NCBI GenBank assembly: GCA_900470155.1
Contig: UBZT01000010.1
Span: forward strand, 62,001 to 126,000
DNA length: 64,000 bases
Origin: Hyphomicrobiales bacterium
GTDB taxonomy: Bacteria > Pseudomonadota > Alphaproteobacteria > Rhizobiales > Rhizobiaceae
Direction of reading: 5' to 3'
Part shown: one piece after another, positions 18,428 to 29,339 of the stretch
Position numbering within the stretch: the stretch's first letter is position 1
Layout: each line of letters starts with the position of its first letter
The notes under the pieces: generated by a model
The model's input: the letters and a program-made list of their open reading frames with translations, nothing else
Database searches by the model: none
Told to the model about the DNA's origin: nothing
Program-made: the position numbers and the translations under genes

Positions 18428-19645
18428 ATGAAGATCGCGTCGCTGAACACCTATGTCGTCGCCGTCCCGCCACCGCATGTCGGCGGCATGTACTGGATCT
18501 TCGTCGAACTGGAGACGGCCTGCGGCATCAAGGGCATCGGCGAGATCTACGCGACGTCCTTCCATCCCACCGCCCTGGTACCGCTGATCGACGATGTCTT
18601 CCAGCGTTATCTGGAAGGCCATGATCCGCACCAGATCGAGCGATTCTGGCGCGCTGCCTATTCGAGCGGCTTCACCCAGCGTCCCGACCCGACGATGATG
18701 GGCATCGTATCCGGCCTGGAAATCGCCTGCTGGGACATCATCGGCAAGGCGGCTGGCCGGCCGGTCGCCGATCTGCTCGGCGGCACCGTGCACGAAAAGC
18801 TGCGCGCCTATACCTATCTTTACCCGAAGAATGCGGCCGGCGACTACGACTACAATGACATCGACCTGGCGGCCGAAGAAGCCGTGCGCATGGTCGAGAT
18901 GGGCTTTACCGCGCTGAAGTTCGATCCCGCCGGTCCCTACACCAACTATTCCGGCCATCAATTGTCACTGGGGGTCATGGACCGCTGCGAAGAGTTCTGC
19001 GCCCGGATCCGGCAAGCTGTCGGCAGCCGTGCCGATATCCTCTTCGGCACCCACGGCCAGATGGTACCGTCCTCAGCAATCCGATTGGCAAAGCGGCTGG
19101 AAAAATACGATCCGATGTGGTTCGAGGAACCGGTACCGCCGGGCCAGGAAGCCGCCATGGCGGAAGTCGCCCGCGCCACCTCGATCCCGGTCTCGACCGG
19201 TGAGCGGCTGACGACCAAATACGAATTCCAGCGCGTGCTGCTTGAGGGTGCCGCCTCCATTCTGCAGATGAACGTCGCCCGCGTCGGCGGCCTGCTGGAG
19301 GCCAAAAAGATCGCCGGCATGGCCGAGACCTTCTATGCCCAGATCGCGCCGCATCTCTACAATGGACCGGTGGGCGCCGCTGCCAGCATCCAGCTCTCGG
19401 CGGCAACGCCGAACTTCCTCATCCACGAAGCCATCATCGATTTTGGCGGCTTCCATGGCGAGGTCCTGAAGACGAAGCTGGCCTTTGACGACGGATACCT
19501 GATCCCGTCGCGCGAGCCAGGCTTGGGCATCGAACTTGATCTCGACGTGGTCAAACGGCATTCGCCCTACACCGGCGATCGCCTGCACCTGCAGATGGCG
19601 GCAGAGCACGCCGACGTCAAAGCCTTCGCGCCGGCAAAAGGCTGA
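18428..19645 (+). CDS. Enolase-superfamily (mandelate racemase/muconate lactonizing) sugar-acid enzyme
   Basis: A 405-residue member of the mandelate racemase group, closest in pattern to galactonate and mannonate dehydratases. The capping domain precedes a TIM barrel with WFEEPVPP and STGER, which supply two acidic metal ligands, and PHLYNGP near the C-terminus. The strand that normally holds the first Asp ligand reads FGTHGQ, so the usual Asp is not evident. I recall this GTHGQ form from a subgroup of Rhizobiales proteins. The likely reaction is beta-elimination of water from, or cycloisomerisation of, a sugar acid. The start is the ATG giving MKIASLNTY. Confidence 0.85.
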   Translation: MKIASLNTYVVAVPPPHVGGMYWIFVELETACGIKGIGEIYATSFHPTALVPLIDDVFQRYLEGHDPHQIERFWRAAYSSGFTQRPDPTMMGIVSGLEIACWDIIGKAAGRPVADLLGGTVHEKLRAYTYLYPKNAAGDYDYNDIDLAAEEAVRMVEMGFTALKFDPAGPYTNYSGHQLSLGVMDRCEEFCARIRQAVGSRADILFGTHGQMVPSSAIRLAKRLEKYDPMWFEEPVPPGQEAAMAEVARATSIPVSTGERLTTKYEFQRVLLEGAASILQMNVARVGGLLEAKKIAGMAETFYAQIAPHLYNGPVGAAASIQLSAATPNFLIHEAIIDFGGFHGEVLKTKLAFDDGYLIPSREPGLGIELDLDVVKRHSPYTGDRLHLQMAAEHADVKAFAPAKG

Positions 19646-19654
19646 ACATCCGTC

Positions 19655-21268
19655 ATGATCTACGATTTTGTCATTGTCGGCGCCGGCTCGGCCGGCTGCA
19701 TTCTGGCCAGCCGCCTGAGCGAGAGCGGACGCTACAGCGTTCTTCTCATCGAGGCCGGCGGCAAGGATGACAGCTTCTGGTTCAAGATCCCGGTGGGCTA
19801 CGCCAAGAGCTACTACAATCCCAAGGTCAACTGGATGTATTCGACCGAACCGGAGGCCGCACTGGCCGACCGCCGGATCTACGTGCCACGCGGCAAGGTC
19901 CAGGGCGGCTCCGGTTCGATCAACGCCATGGTCTATGTCCGCGGTGCCCCAGCCGATTTCGACGACTGGGCAGCCGCCGGCAATCCCGGTTGGTCAGCGG
20001 ACGACGTGCTCCCCTATTTCAAGGCGCTGGAGACCCATCGCAACGGCCCCTCCGACTATCATGGCGACAGGGGCCCGATCCATGTGACGCCGATGCGCGG
20101 CAGCACGCATGCTGTCAGCGACGCATTTCTGGAGGCCTGTCAGGAACTCGGCCTGCCCGCCAATCCCGACTTCAACGGCCGCGATATCGAGGGTGCGGGC
20201 GTCTATGACATCAATACGCGCAACGGCCAGAGATCGCATTCCAGCGCCGAGTATCTGCGGCCTGCCTTGAAGCGGCACAATCTCGCAATCGAGCGGCATG
20301 CCTTTGCCCAACGGCTGATCCTCTCGGCCGACGGACGGGTGGAGGCAGTCGAAGTCCGGCAACACGGTACCCTGCGGACGTTCAGCGCGAGGCGCGAAGT
20401 AATCCTCGCCGCTGGCGCCGTTGATACGCCAAAGCTGATGCAGCTCTCGGGTCTTGGCGACGGAGCGTTGCTCTTTTCCCATGGCATCACGACACGTCGG
20501 CATCTGCCGGCAGTCGGTCGAAACCTTCAGGACCATCTCTGTGCCAGCTTCTACTATCGCGCCAACCGTCCGACATTGAACGGCACCTTTGCCAGCCTGT
20601 TTGGCCAGGCAGCGCTCGGGCTGCAGTATCTCCTGACCCGCAGCGGACCTTTCGCAATGAGCGTCAACCAGGCGGGCGGCTTCTTTCGCGGCGACGCCGA
20701 TGAGACCCGGCCGAATATCCAACTCTATTTCAATCCGCTGTCCTACCGCATCCCCGTCAATCCGCGGGCGGGGTTGGCGCCTGAGCCCTATCCCGGCTTC
20801 CTCATCGCCTTCAATTCCTGCCGGCCCACCAGTCGGGGCACGATCACCATCGGATCGAATGCGCCGGAAGCGGCGCCACTGATCCGGCCGAACTATCTCT
20901 CCACCGACAGGGATATTGCCGACGTCATTCAGGGTAGCCACCTGGTGAGACGCATAGCAGCCGCGCCCGCGCTCGCCTCGGTGATCGAGGAGGAAGTGTC
21001 TCCATCCTCGACGGTCAACAGTGATGAACAACTACTCGGCTATTTCCGTCAAAACAGCGGGTCGATCTACCATCTCTGCGGCAGTTGCGCGATGGGACCG
21101 GACGCCCAAACGTCCGTGGTCGACACGCGCCTGCGGGTCCATGGCGTGCCCGGTCTCAGGATCGTCGATGCCTCGATCTTCCCGAACGTCACCGCCGGCA
21201 ACATCAATGCGCCGACGATGATGGTCGCGGAGAAGGGGGCCGCGATGATCCTCGAGGACGCGCGGTAG
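19655..21268 (+). CDS. GMC-family FAD oxidoreductase (choline/alcohol dehydrogenase-like)
   Basis: A 537-residue glucose-methanol-choline oxidoreductase. The N-terminal FAD-binding motif is VGAGSAGCILASRL, followed by GGSGSINAMVYVRG. The C-terminal active-site region has the catalytic His in YHLCGSCAMG and the conserved Asn in TAGNINAPTMM. It begins 9 bases after the enolase-superfamily gene, so the two are co-transcribed. It probably oxidises an alcohol or polyol to the aldehyde taken by the aldehyde dehydrogenase or the acid taken by the dehydratase; the substrate is unknown. No transporter gene accompanies the set. Confidence 0.9.
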   Translation: MIYDFVIVGAGSAGCILASRLSESGRYSVLLIEAGGKDDSFWFKIPVGYAKSYYNPKVNWMYSTEPEAALADRRIYVPRGKVQGGSGSINAMVYVRGAPADFDDWAAAGNPGWSADDVLPYFKALETHRNGPSDYHGDRGPIHVTPMRGSTHAVSDAFLEACQELGLPANPDFNGRDIEGAGVYDINTRNGQRSHSSAEYLRPALKRHNLAIERHAFAQRLILSADGRVEAVEVRQHGTLRTFSARREVILAAGAVDTPKLMQLSGLGDGALLFSHGITTRRHLPAVGRNLQDHLCASFYYRANRPTLNGTFASLFGQAALGLQYLLTRSGPFAMSVNQAGGFFRGDADETRPNIQLYFNPLSYRIPVNPRAGLAPEPYPGFLIAFNSCRPTSRGTITIGSNAPEAAPLIRPNYLSTDRDIADVIQGSHLVRRIAAAPALASVIEEEVSPSSTVNSDEQLLGYFRQNSGSIYHLCGSCAMGPDAQTSVVDTRLRVHGVPGLRIVDASIFPNVTAGNINAPTMMVAEKGAAMILEDAR

Positions 21269-21285
21269 CATCGACAAAGCGACCA

Positions 21286-21320
21286 AAGAAAAAGCCGAGT
21301 GTCTCGCGACGCTCGGCTTT
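21286..21320 (-). terminator. Intrinsic terminator of the atp operon
   Basis: AAAGCCGAG and CTCGGCTTT form a perfect 9-bp stem at 21291-21320, with an inner GTC/GAC pairing. On the minus strand the stem is followed by TTTCTTTGG, so it is a strong terminator after atpC. On the plus strand only three Ts follow, so it is weaker for the convergent GMC gene. Confidence 0.8.
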
Positions 21321-21381
21321 GCAGATATCATTTTGTCGCAACCGGTCTGGAGGGCCTCGATTCGCCCTCGGCCTCAGCCTT

Positions 21382-21789
21382 TCAGGCGGCGACCAGAATT
21401 CCATTCAGGTTGGTCAGTTCGCCGAGATAATGCTCGAGGCGGCTGCGATGTTCGTGATGGTCAACCGACTCCAGCTCCTTGCGGGCCTCATCGATGCGCT
21501 TGCTCAGCGTATCCGGCGTTACCTCCGAGAGGGGCACAGCGGATTCGGCGAGCAAAGTGCAGCCGGTCGGGAGAACGTCGGCGAAACCGCCGAAAACCAC
21601 ATATTTGGTGACCTGGCCCGAAGCGAGCTTCACCGAGACAACACCCGGCTTGATCGTGGTCATGGTCGGCGCATGATTGGCCATGACGGTCATTTCGCCT
21701 TCGGTAGCCGGGATCACCACTTCGCTGACCATTTCGGACAACAAGAGGCGCTCGGGCGAAACGAGTTCAAAACTGAAATTGTCGGCCAT
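21382..21789 (-). CDS. atpC: F1 ATP synthase epsilon subunit
   Basis: A 135-residue epsilon subunit. The N-terminal beta-sandwich (FELVSPERLL, MTVMANHAPTMTTIKPG) is complete and is followed by the C-terminal helical hairpin. It couples rotation to the c-ring and can inhibit ATP hydrolysis. It is last in atpHAGDC. F0 genes are absent here, as usual in alphaproteobacteria, where F0 and F1 are encoded apart. Confidence 0.97.
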   Translation of the reverse strand: MADNFSFELVSPERLLLSEMVSEVVIPATEGEMTVMANHAPTMTTIKPGVVSVKLASGQVTKYVVFGGFADVLPTGCTLLAESAVPLSEVTPDTLSKRIDEARKELESVDHHEHRSRLEHYLGELTNLNGILVAA

Positions 21790-21857
21790 GGTCGTTCACT
21801 TCTCTGATGGAAAGAGGCGCGGCACGCAGGATGGCCCCGCGTGCCGCCGATCCTAAC

Positions 21858-23318
<1,461 letters not shown>

Positions 23319-23324
23319 TTAACC

Positions 23325-24203
23325 TCAGAGCGCTTCCGCGCCCGCAATGATTTCGATGAGCTCGGTGGTGATCTGAGCCTGGCGCTGGCGGTTGTAGCTC
23401 AGCGTCAGTTTGTTGATCATTTCACCGGCGTTGCGTGTCGCATTGTCCATGGCGCTCATCTTGGCGCCCATTTCACCAGCGACATTTTCGAGCAGGGCCC
23501 GGAAGACCTGAACCGAGATATTGCGCGGGATGAGATCCGCGAGGATCGCAGCCGCATCCGGCTCGTATTCATACAACGCCGAAGCACCATCCTGTGCATC
23601 AACGTCAGGTGCGGCAGCCGGAATAAGCTGCATCGCAGTCGGGATCTGGCTGATGACCGACTTGAATTCGGAATAGAAAAGCGTGCAGACGTCGAACTCG
23701 CCGCGCTCGAACATGCCGATGATCTTGCGACCGATGGCATCCGCATCGGCAAAACCGATACGCTTGACTTCGCGCAGATCCGTACGCTCGACGATGATCG
23801 AACCGAATTCGCGGCGAAGGCTGTCGAAGCCCTTCTTGCCGACGCAGAAGATCTTGACCGTCTTGCCGGCGGCCAGAAGCTTGCGCGCATGGTCGCGGGC
23901 GAAACGGGAAATCTGCGAATTGAAACCGCCGCAAAGGCCACGCTCGGCAGTGCAGACGACGAGCAGATGCACATCGTCCTTGCCGGTGCCGGCCATCAGA
24001 CGCGGCACGCTATCGTCCGTGCCGACCGCCTGGGCGATATTGGCAAGAACGATACCCATGCGCTGCGAATACGGCCGAGCAGCCTCGGCCGCCTCCTGCG
24101 CACGACGCAGCTTCGCCGCGGCGACCATTTTCATCGCCTTGGTGATTTTCTGCGTCGCCTTGACGGAGGCGATCCGGTTTTTCAGATCCTTAAGTGAAGG
24201 CAT
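23325..24203 (-). CDS. atpG: F1 ATP synthase gamma subunit
   Basis: A 292-residue gamma subunit, the central rotor shaft. The conserved N-terminal helix ([21 protein letters not shown]), the [11 protein letters not shown] segment and the C-terminal helix ([20 protein letters not shown]) are all present. It lies between atpA and atpD with short gaps. Confidence 0.98.
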   Translation of the reverse strand: MPSLKDLKNRIASVKATQKITKAMKMVAAAKLRRAQEAAEAARPYSQRMGIVLANIAQAVGTDDSVPRLMAGTGKDDVHLLVVCTAERGLCGGFNSQISRFARDHARKLLAAGKTVKIFCVGKKGFDSLRREFGSIIVERTDLREVKRIGFADADAIGRKIIGMFERGEFDVCTLFYSEFKSVISQIPTAMQLIPAAAPDVDAQDGASALYEYEPDAAAILADLIPRNISVQVFRALLENVAGEMGAKMSAMDNATRNAGEMINKLTLSYNRQRQAQITTELIEIIAGAEAL

Positions 24204-24232
24204 CCGTTATCCGTCCTTGGCTTGAGCCCTGA

Positions 24233-25762
24233 TCAGGCGAAGTTCTTGGCGAACGTATCGAGAGCCGCCTTGAGCTTGCCCTTGGTGTCGTCGCTGATCG
24301 CCTTCTCGGTGCGGATGGCGTCAAGGATAGCCTTGCCTTCCGAACGCAGGTAGGAGAGCAGGCCCTGTTCGAACTTGCCGACCTGATTGACTGCAACCTT
24401 GTCGAGATAGCCGTTCACACCGGCGAAGATCACGGCAACCTGTTCTTCCGTCTTCAGCGGCGAGAACTGCGGCTGCTTCAGGAGTTCGGTCAGGCGTGCG
24501 CCACGATTCAGCAGGCGCTGGGTCGAAGCATCAAGGTCGGAGCCGAACTGGGCGAAGGCAGCCATTTCACGATACTGGGCAAGCTCGCCCTTGATCGAGC
24601 CGGCAACCTGCTTCATCGCCTTGACCTGAGCGGCCGAACCGACGCGCGAAACCGACAGACCGACGTTAACGGCCGGACGAATGCCCTGGTAGAACAGGTC
24701 GGTTTCAAGGAAGATCTGGCCGTCGGTGATCGAGATCACGTTGGTCGGAATGAAGGCCGACACGTCGTTGCCCTGCGTTTCGATGACCGGCAGAGCGGTC
24801 AGCGAGCCGGCACCGGCAGCGTCGCCCATCTTGGCGGCGCGCTCGAGCAGGCGCGAATGGAGATAGAAAACGTCGCCCGGATAAGCTTCGCGGCCCGGCG
24901 GACGACGCAGCAGAAGCGACATCTGACGGTAAGCGACAGCCTGCTTGGACAGGTCATCATAAGCGATCAGGGCATGCATGCCGTTGTCGCGGAAATATTC
25001 GCCCATGGCGCAACCGGCGAACGGTGCCAGGTACTGCATAGGAGCCGGATCGGAAGCGGTCGCGGCAATGATGATCGAGTACTGCAGGGCGCCACGTTCT
25101 TCGAGAACCTTGACGAACTGGGCAACGGTCGAACGCTTCTGGCCGATGGCGACGTAGACGCAGTAAAGCTTTTCAGCTTCCGGACCGTTGTCGTGAATGG
25201 CCTTCTGGTTCAGGATCGAGTCCAGAATGATCGCGGTCTTGCCGGTCTGACGGTCGCCGATGACCAACTCGCGCTGGCCGCGGCCAACCGGGATCAGGGC
25301 GTCGATGGCCTTGAGGCCGGTCGACATCGGCTCATGAACCGACTTGCGCGGGATGATGCCCGGAGCCTTGACGTCAACGCGCGAACGGCGCGTTGCATTG
25401 ATCGGGCCCTTGCCGTCGATCGGGTTGCCGAGCGCGTCGACGACGCGGCCGAGCAGTTCAGGACCAACAGGGACGTCAACGATGGCGCCGGTCCGCTTGA
25501 CGGTGTCGCCTTCCTTGATGCTCCGGTCGGAACCGAAGATAACCACGCCGACATTGTCGGCTTCAAGGTTCAGCGCCATACCACGGATGCCGCCCGGGAA
25601 TTCGACCATTTCGCCGGCCTGGACATTGTCCAGACCGTACACGCGGGCAATACCGTCACCGACGGAAAGCACCTGGCCGACTTCGGAGACTTCTGCCTCT
25701 TTGCCGAAATTTTTGATTTGATCTTTAAGAATTGCGGAAATTTCCGCGGCGCGGATATCCAT
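24233..25762 (-). CDS. atpA: F1 ATP synthase alpha subunit
   Basis: A 509-residue alpha subunit with the P-loop GDRQTGKT, the [20 protein letters not shown] segment and the [10 protein letters not shown] motif. It binds non-catalytic nucleotides and completes the catalytic interfaces with beta. The ATG overlaps the atpH stop by one base (TGATG), so the pair is translationally coupled. Confidence 0.99.
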   Translation of the reverse strand: MDIRAAEISAILKDQIKNFGKEAEVSEVGQVLSVGDGIARVYGLDNVQAGEMVEFPGGIRGMALNLEADNVGVVIFGSDRSIKEGDTVKRTGAIVDVPVGPELLGRVVDALGNPIDGKGPINATRRSRVDVKAPGIIPRKSVHEPMSTGLKAIDALIPVGRGQRELVIGDRQTGKTAIILDSILNQKAIHDNGPEAEKLYCVYVAIGQKRSTVAQFVKVLEERGALQYSIIIAATASDPAPMQYLAPFAGCAMGEYFRDNGMHALIAYDDLSKQAVAYRQMSLLLRRPPGREAYPGDVFYLHSRLLERAAKMGDAAGAGSLTALPVIETQGNDVSAFIPTNVISITDGQIFLETDLFYQGIRPAVNVGLSVSRVGSAAQVKAMKQVAGSIKGELAQYREMAAFAQFGSDLDASTQRLLNRGARLTELLKQPQFSPLKTEEQVAVIFAGVNGYLDKVAVNQVGKFEQGLLSYLRSEGKAILDAIRTEKAISDDTKGKLKAALDTFAKNFA

Positions 25763-26328
25763 CAGCCAACCTCTTTCAGTGCAAGCTTAAGGGTGGAAAG
25801 TTTGGTGCGAAGAGACGTATCGATCTGGCGGGATCCGACCTTGACGATCAGTCCGCCGAGAAGGGAAGCATCGACCGTAGCGTTGATCGAGACTTCCTTG
25901 CCGGTTACGCTCTTCAGCGCCGCCTTCAGTTCTTTTTCCTGCTCGCCCGTCAAGGCATGCGCGGAGGTCACGTCCGCCGTGATCTCACCCTTGTGCTGGG
26001 CAGCGATCTGGCGATAGGCAGCTACCATGCCGGACACGGCAAACAGGCGGCGATTGCCGGCAACGACCTTCAGAAAATTCAGTACCAGCGCACCGAGTTC
26101 AGCCTTCTGGGCAATAGCGGTGATCGCCTTGCCCTGATCTTCGGCCGTAAACACGGGCGACAATACCAGACGCTTCAGATCGGCGCTTTCGTCGATCATA
26201 GCCTGGAAACGGTTGAGATCGGCAGCAACGGCATCCACAGCGCCAGCTTCGAGCGCGAGCTCGAAAAGCGACGATGCGTAACGCTCTGCTACGCCAGAAA
26301 TCACTTGGGATGTGTCTGCCACGGGCAA
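25762..26328 (-). CDS. atpH: F1 ATP synthase delta subunit
   Basis: A 188-residue delta subunit forming part of the peripheral stalk. It has an N-terminal helical domain ([19 protein letters not shown]) and the C-terminal signature [21 protein letters not shown]. The start is probably the TTG at 26328, with AGGGA five bases upstream, which gives MPVADTSQ as I recall from rhizobial orthologues. A GTG two codons later is the alternative. First gene of atpHAGDC. Confidence 0.95.
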   Translation of the reverse strand: MPVADTSQVISGVAERYASSLFELALEAGAVDAVAADLNRFQAMIDESADLKRLVLSPVFTAEDQGKAITAIAQKAELGALVLNFLKVVAGNRRLFAVSGMVAAYRQIAAQHKGEITADVTSAHALTGEQEKELKAALKSVTGKEVSINATVDASLLGGLIVKVGSRQIDTSLRTKLSTLKLALKEVG

Positions 26329-26588
26329 AAATTTCCCTGATCTTGACCCAGGATTCCCATCACCCAGAAGCGGGTATCATAAGATCCTGATATCGTTTTG
26401 TTTTCCCCAAAAACACAAGTGTGTTGCACTTGCGTTTTCCGAATTTCGCGGTTCGTCTAGCATAGCAGGTCTAGACTCGCAACACGCGTATTAACGGTTT
26501 ACTCCTTTAGAGCAAGGCCCCGCGCCGAAATTTGTCCGAATCTGCGTCGAATTGACAGCCGCCATGCCCGGGCGAGCGTTTCCGCCGG
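26329..26588 (-). promoter_or_regulatory. Upstream region of the atp operon
   Basis: This 260-base gap should hold the atp promoter. I see an inverted repeat CAAGTG-N5-CACTTG at 26416-26432 and two direct GTCTAG copies at 26455-26460 and 26469-26474 (14-base period), the second within the palindrome GTCTAGAC. No ORF with plausible coding character crosses it. Promoter boxes were not confidently placed. Confidence 0.4.
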
Positions 26589-26972
26589 TCAAATCAGACC
26601 GAAGACATAGGCGAGCGGAAGAGCAGCAAGAACGGCTTCCACAACCAGAAATAGAGCGTTGCGCCAGTTGCTTCTCCCGTCGGACATAATGGACAGCACG
26701 CGACCGAAGACAGCCAGACCCAGTGCCGAACCGAACGCCAGATAGACGATCGGCTGAGCCAGCAGGATCGCAGTGGCCGAGAACCCGATCAGCAGGCCGC
26801 CCACCGAGCGCGCTGCCCCCAGTCCCTCGGAACGTTCATCTCGGCGCAAAAGGCCGATGATGTTGAGTGTGACACCCGGGGCAAACAGAATGAAACAGCC
26901 GATCAGCGACGTAGCTGCTGCTGACAGAAAGGCCAATTGCTCACCGAGTTCGGTCGGAAAATAGAATTCCAT
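26589..26972 (-). CDS. Small four-helix membrane protein (DUF4345-like)
   Basis: A 127-residue integral membrane protein with four predicted transmembrane helices: LAFLSAAATSLIGCFILFA, a GGLLIGFSATAILLAQ segment, VYLAFGSALGLAVFG and the C-terminal LVVEAVLAALPLAYVFGLI. The pattern fits small DUF4345-type proteins of unknown function. The ATG at 26972 (MEFYFPTEL) is chosen over an upstream start 25 codons earlier because AGGA lies 7 bases before it and the extra residues look non-coding. It lies between priA and the atp operon, as a separate unit. Confidence 0.7.
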   Translation of the reverse strand: MEFYFPTELGEQLAFLSAAATSLIGCFILFAPGVTLNIIGLLRRDERSEGLGAARSVGGLLIGFSATAILLAQPIVYLAFGSALGLAVFGRVLSIMSDGRSNWRNALFLVVEAVLAALPLAYVFGLI

Positions 26973-27079
26973 AGTCGCGTCCTGCCTGGAAGATGTTCGC
27001 CGCGGCTTATGCCACAATCGCTCCGGTTCCGGTATTACATTCGCCAATATTTCTTCGGCACCAGCGACCCTGAATATGG

Positions 27080-29293
27080 CTAGAGAAAACTCTGCGGATC
27101 GACATCCACCTGCACCTGGATGGATTTCCGTTCCTTCGGGCCACGTGCCAGCATGGATTTGACAAACAACTGCATGTCGCTGCTTCGCTTGCCATGGATG
27201 AGCAGGCGGAACCGATGCCGGCCACGGATCAGCGCCAGTGGCGCCTCGGCCGGCCCCAGAATGGCGATACCCGGCTCATGCGGCGCCGATTGTCGGAGCG
27301 CCCGTGCGTGCCCTTCGGCCTCGGCCCGACTGTCTGCGGATACGATGATCGACACCAGCCGTCCGTAAGGCGGCAATTGCGCACGCTCACGCTCGGTGAT
27401 TTCACGGTCATAGAACGCCGTCGCATCGCCGGAGACCAGCGCCTGCATCACCGGATGCTGCGGCTGGAACGTCTGCAGCAGGCCGAGGCTCTTGCGGCCT
27501 GTGCGGCCCGCACGACCGGTGACCTGTGACAACAGCTGGAAGGTTCGCTCGGCCGCGCGCGGATCGCCGTTCGACAGGCCGATATCCGCATCGATGATGC
27601 CGACCAGTGTCATCAGCGGAAAATTGTGCCCCTTGGCGACCAGCTGCGTGCCGATGACGATATCGGCCTCGCCATTGGCGATCGCCTCCAGTTCCAGCCG
27701 CAGGCGTTTGACCCCGCCGAGGTCCGAAGACAGCACCAGCGTGCGCGCATCCGGAAAATGTTTCTCGACCTCTTCGGCGATTCGCTCCACCCCCGGGCCG
27801 CAGGCAACCAGATGGTCGAGCGTGCCGCATTCCGGGCAGGCATTTGGCGTCGGCTCGTGATAGCCGCATTGATGGCACTGGATCTGGCCGCGGAAGCGGT
27901 GTTCGACCAGCCAGCTTGAACATTGCGGGCACTGGAACCGGTGACCGCAGACACGGCACAGTGTCAGCGGCGCATAGCCGCGCCGATTGAGGAAGAGCAG
28001 CGCCTGTTCGCCTCGCTCCACGGCCTTGCCGACGGATCGGAGCAACAAGGGCGACAGGAACCCGCCGCGTTCCGGCGGATGCCGACGCATGTCGATCAGA
28101 TGCAGGTCGGGCATGGCCGCATCGGCAAAGCGCGTCGGCAGGTGGATGCGCTTGTAGCGACCGGCGATACAATTGACCTGGCTCTCCACCGATGGAGTCG
28201 CCGAGACCAGAACGACGGGAAAGCCGGCGATTCGAGCGCGCACGACCGCCATATCGCGGGCATTGTAGAAGACGCGGTCTTCCTGCTTGAAGGCCGGGTC
28301 ATGCTCTTCATCGACAATGATCAGGCCGAGATTTTCGAACGGCAGGAAAAGCGCCGAGCGAGCACCGGCAACCACGCGGATTTCGCCGGTCGCCGCCTGA
28401 CGCCAGACCTTTTCGCGCGTGCGGGTCGCAAGGTCGGAATGCCATTCGCCGGGCTTTGCCCCGAAGCGATCATGGAACCGATCGAGGAAATTGGCGGTCA
28501 GCGCGATTTCCGGCAACAGGATCAGCACCTGCTTGCCCTGGCGCAGCGTCTCGGCAATCGCCTCAAAATAGACCTCGGTCTTGCCCGACCCGGTCACGCC
28601 ATCGATCAGGGCCACGGAAAAGCCGCCCGCTTTCAGACCTTGCAGGATCTCGTCGGCTGCCTCCTTTTGCGGACCGGCCAGCCGATGTTCGGCATAATCG
28701 GGATCGGGCAGCGCGACAAGCGGCGGCGGCGGCAGGAAGACCTGTTCGAACACCCCTTGTGCAACCAGACCATCGACGACGCTGCTGGAAACCCCGCAGG
28801 CATGCGCCAGACCGCTCTTGGTCCAGGACAGGCCATCACCGGCAAGCTCCAGGACCTTGCGGCGCGCCGGCGTCATGCGTTCCGGCTGGTAGCCACTGAA
28901 CCGCAGGCCTTCGATCATCGGGTCCGGATCAAGCGCTGCCGGTGCGCGAAGCGCCATGCGCGCGACGTAACCCGGCGGGGAAAGCGTGTAGCTTGCCACC
29001 CAGTCGAGAAAGGTCCGCATATCCTGGTCGAACGGCGGGCTGTCGAAAACCTTGGTGATCTCACGCAGCTTTTTCGGATCGACGGACGTCTGGTCCTCAC
29101 CGTCCCAGACGACGCCAATCACCTGGCGGGGCCCGAGCGGCACCTGCACAATCGCGCCCGGCGCGACAGTGACACCATCGGGCACGGCGTAACTATAGGC
29201 CGTCGGTGCCGGCATCGGCACAAGCACCGGCACGACACGCCGAGCAGGTGCATCGAACAGCTTGCCAAAGAGGTTGGACGAATCTTGGTTCAT
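27080..29293 (-). CDS. priA: Primosomal replication-restart helicase PriA
   Basis: A 737-residue PriA that reloads the replicative helicase at collapsed forks. The N-terminal 3'-DNA-binding domain (VLVPMPAPTAYSYAVPDGV) is followed by the SF2 helicase core with Walker A in GVTGSGKTEVYFEAI and DEEHD as motif II. The zinc-binding region has four CxxC pairs (CRVCGHRF, CPQCSSW, CHQCGYH, CPECGT), and QVTGRAGR is motif VI. The ATG at 29293 is taken as start; a TTG ten codons earlier has no better ribosome site. The order acyltransferase-AAA-priA suggests one transcript. Confidence 0.95.
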   Translation of the reverse strand: MNQDSSNLFGKLFDAPARRVVPVLVPMPAPTAYSYAVPDGVTVAPGAIVQVPLGPRQVIGVVWDGEDQTSVDPKKLREITKVFDSPPFDQDMRTFLDWVASYTLSPPGYVARMALRAPAALDPDPMIEGLRFSGYQPERMTPARRKVLELAGDGLSWTKSGLAHACGVSSSVVDGLVAQGVFEQVFLPPPPLVALPDPDYAEHRLAGPQKEAADEILQGLKAGGFSVALIDGVTGSGKTEVYFEAIAETLRQGKQVLILLPEIALTANFLDRFHDRFGAKPGEWHSDLATRTREKVWRQAATGEIRVVAGARSALFLPFENLGLIIVDEEHDPAFKQEDRVFYNARDMAVVRARIAGFPVVLVSATPSVESQVNCIAGRYKRIHLPTRFADAAMPDLHLIDMRRHPPERGGFLSPLLLRSVGKAVERGEQALLFLNRRGYAPLTLCRVCGHRFQCPQCSSWLVEHRFRGQIQCHQCGYHEPTPNACPECGTLDHLVACGPGVERIAEEVEKHFPDARTLVLSSDLGGVKRLRLELEAIANGEADIVIGTQLVAKGHNFPLMTLVGIIDADIGLSNGDPRAAERTFQLLSQVTGRAGRTGRKSLGLLQTFQPQHPVMQALVSGDATAFYDREITERERAQLPPYGRLVSIIVSADSRAEAEGHARALRQSAPHEPGIAILGPAEAPLALIRGRHRFRLLIHGKRSSDMQLFVKSMLARGPKERKSIQVQVDVDPQSFL

Positions 29294-29339
29294 GTCGGCG
29301 GACCATGCCCCGAGACAGAACAAAAGTGAACCCTGAAGA

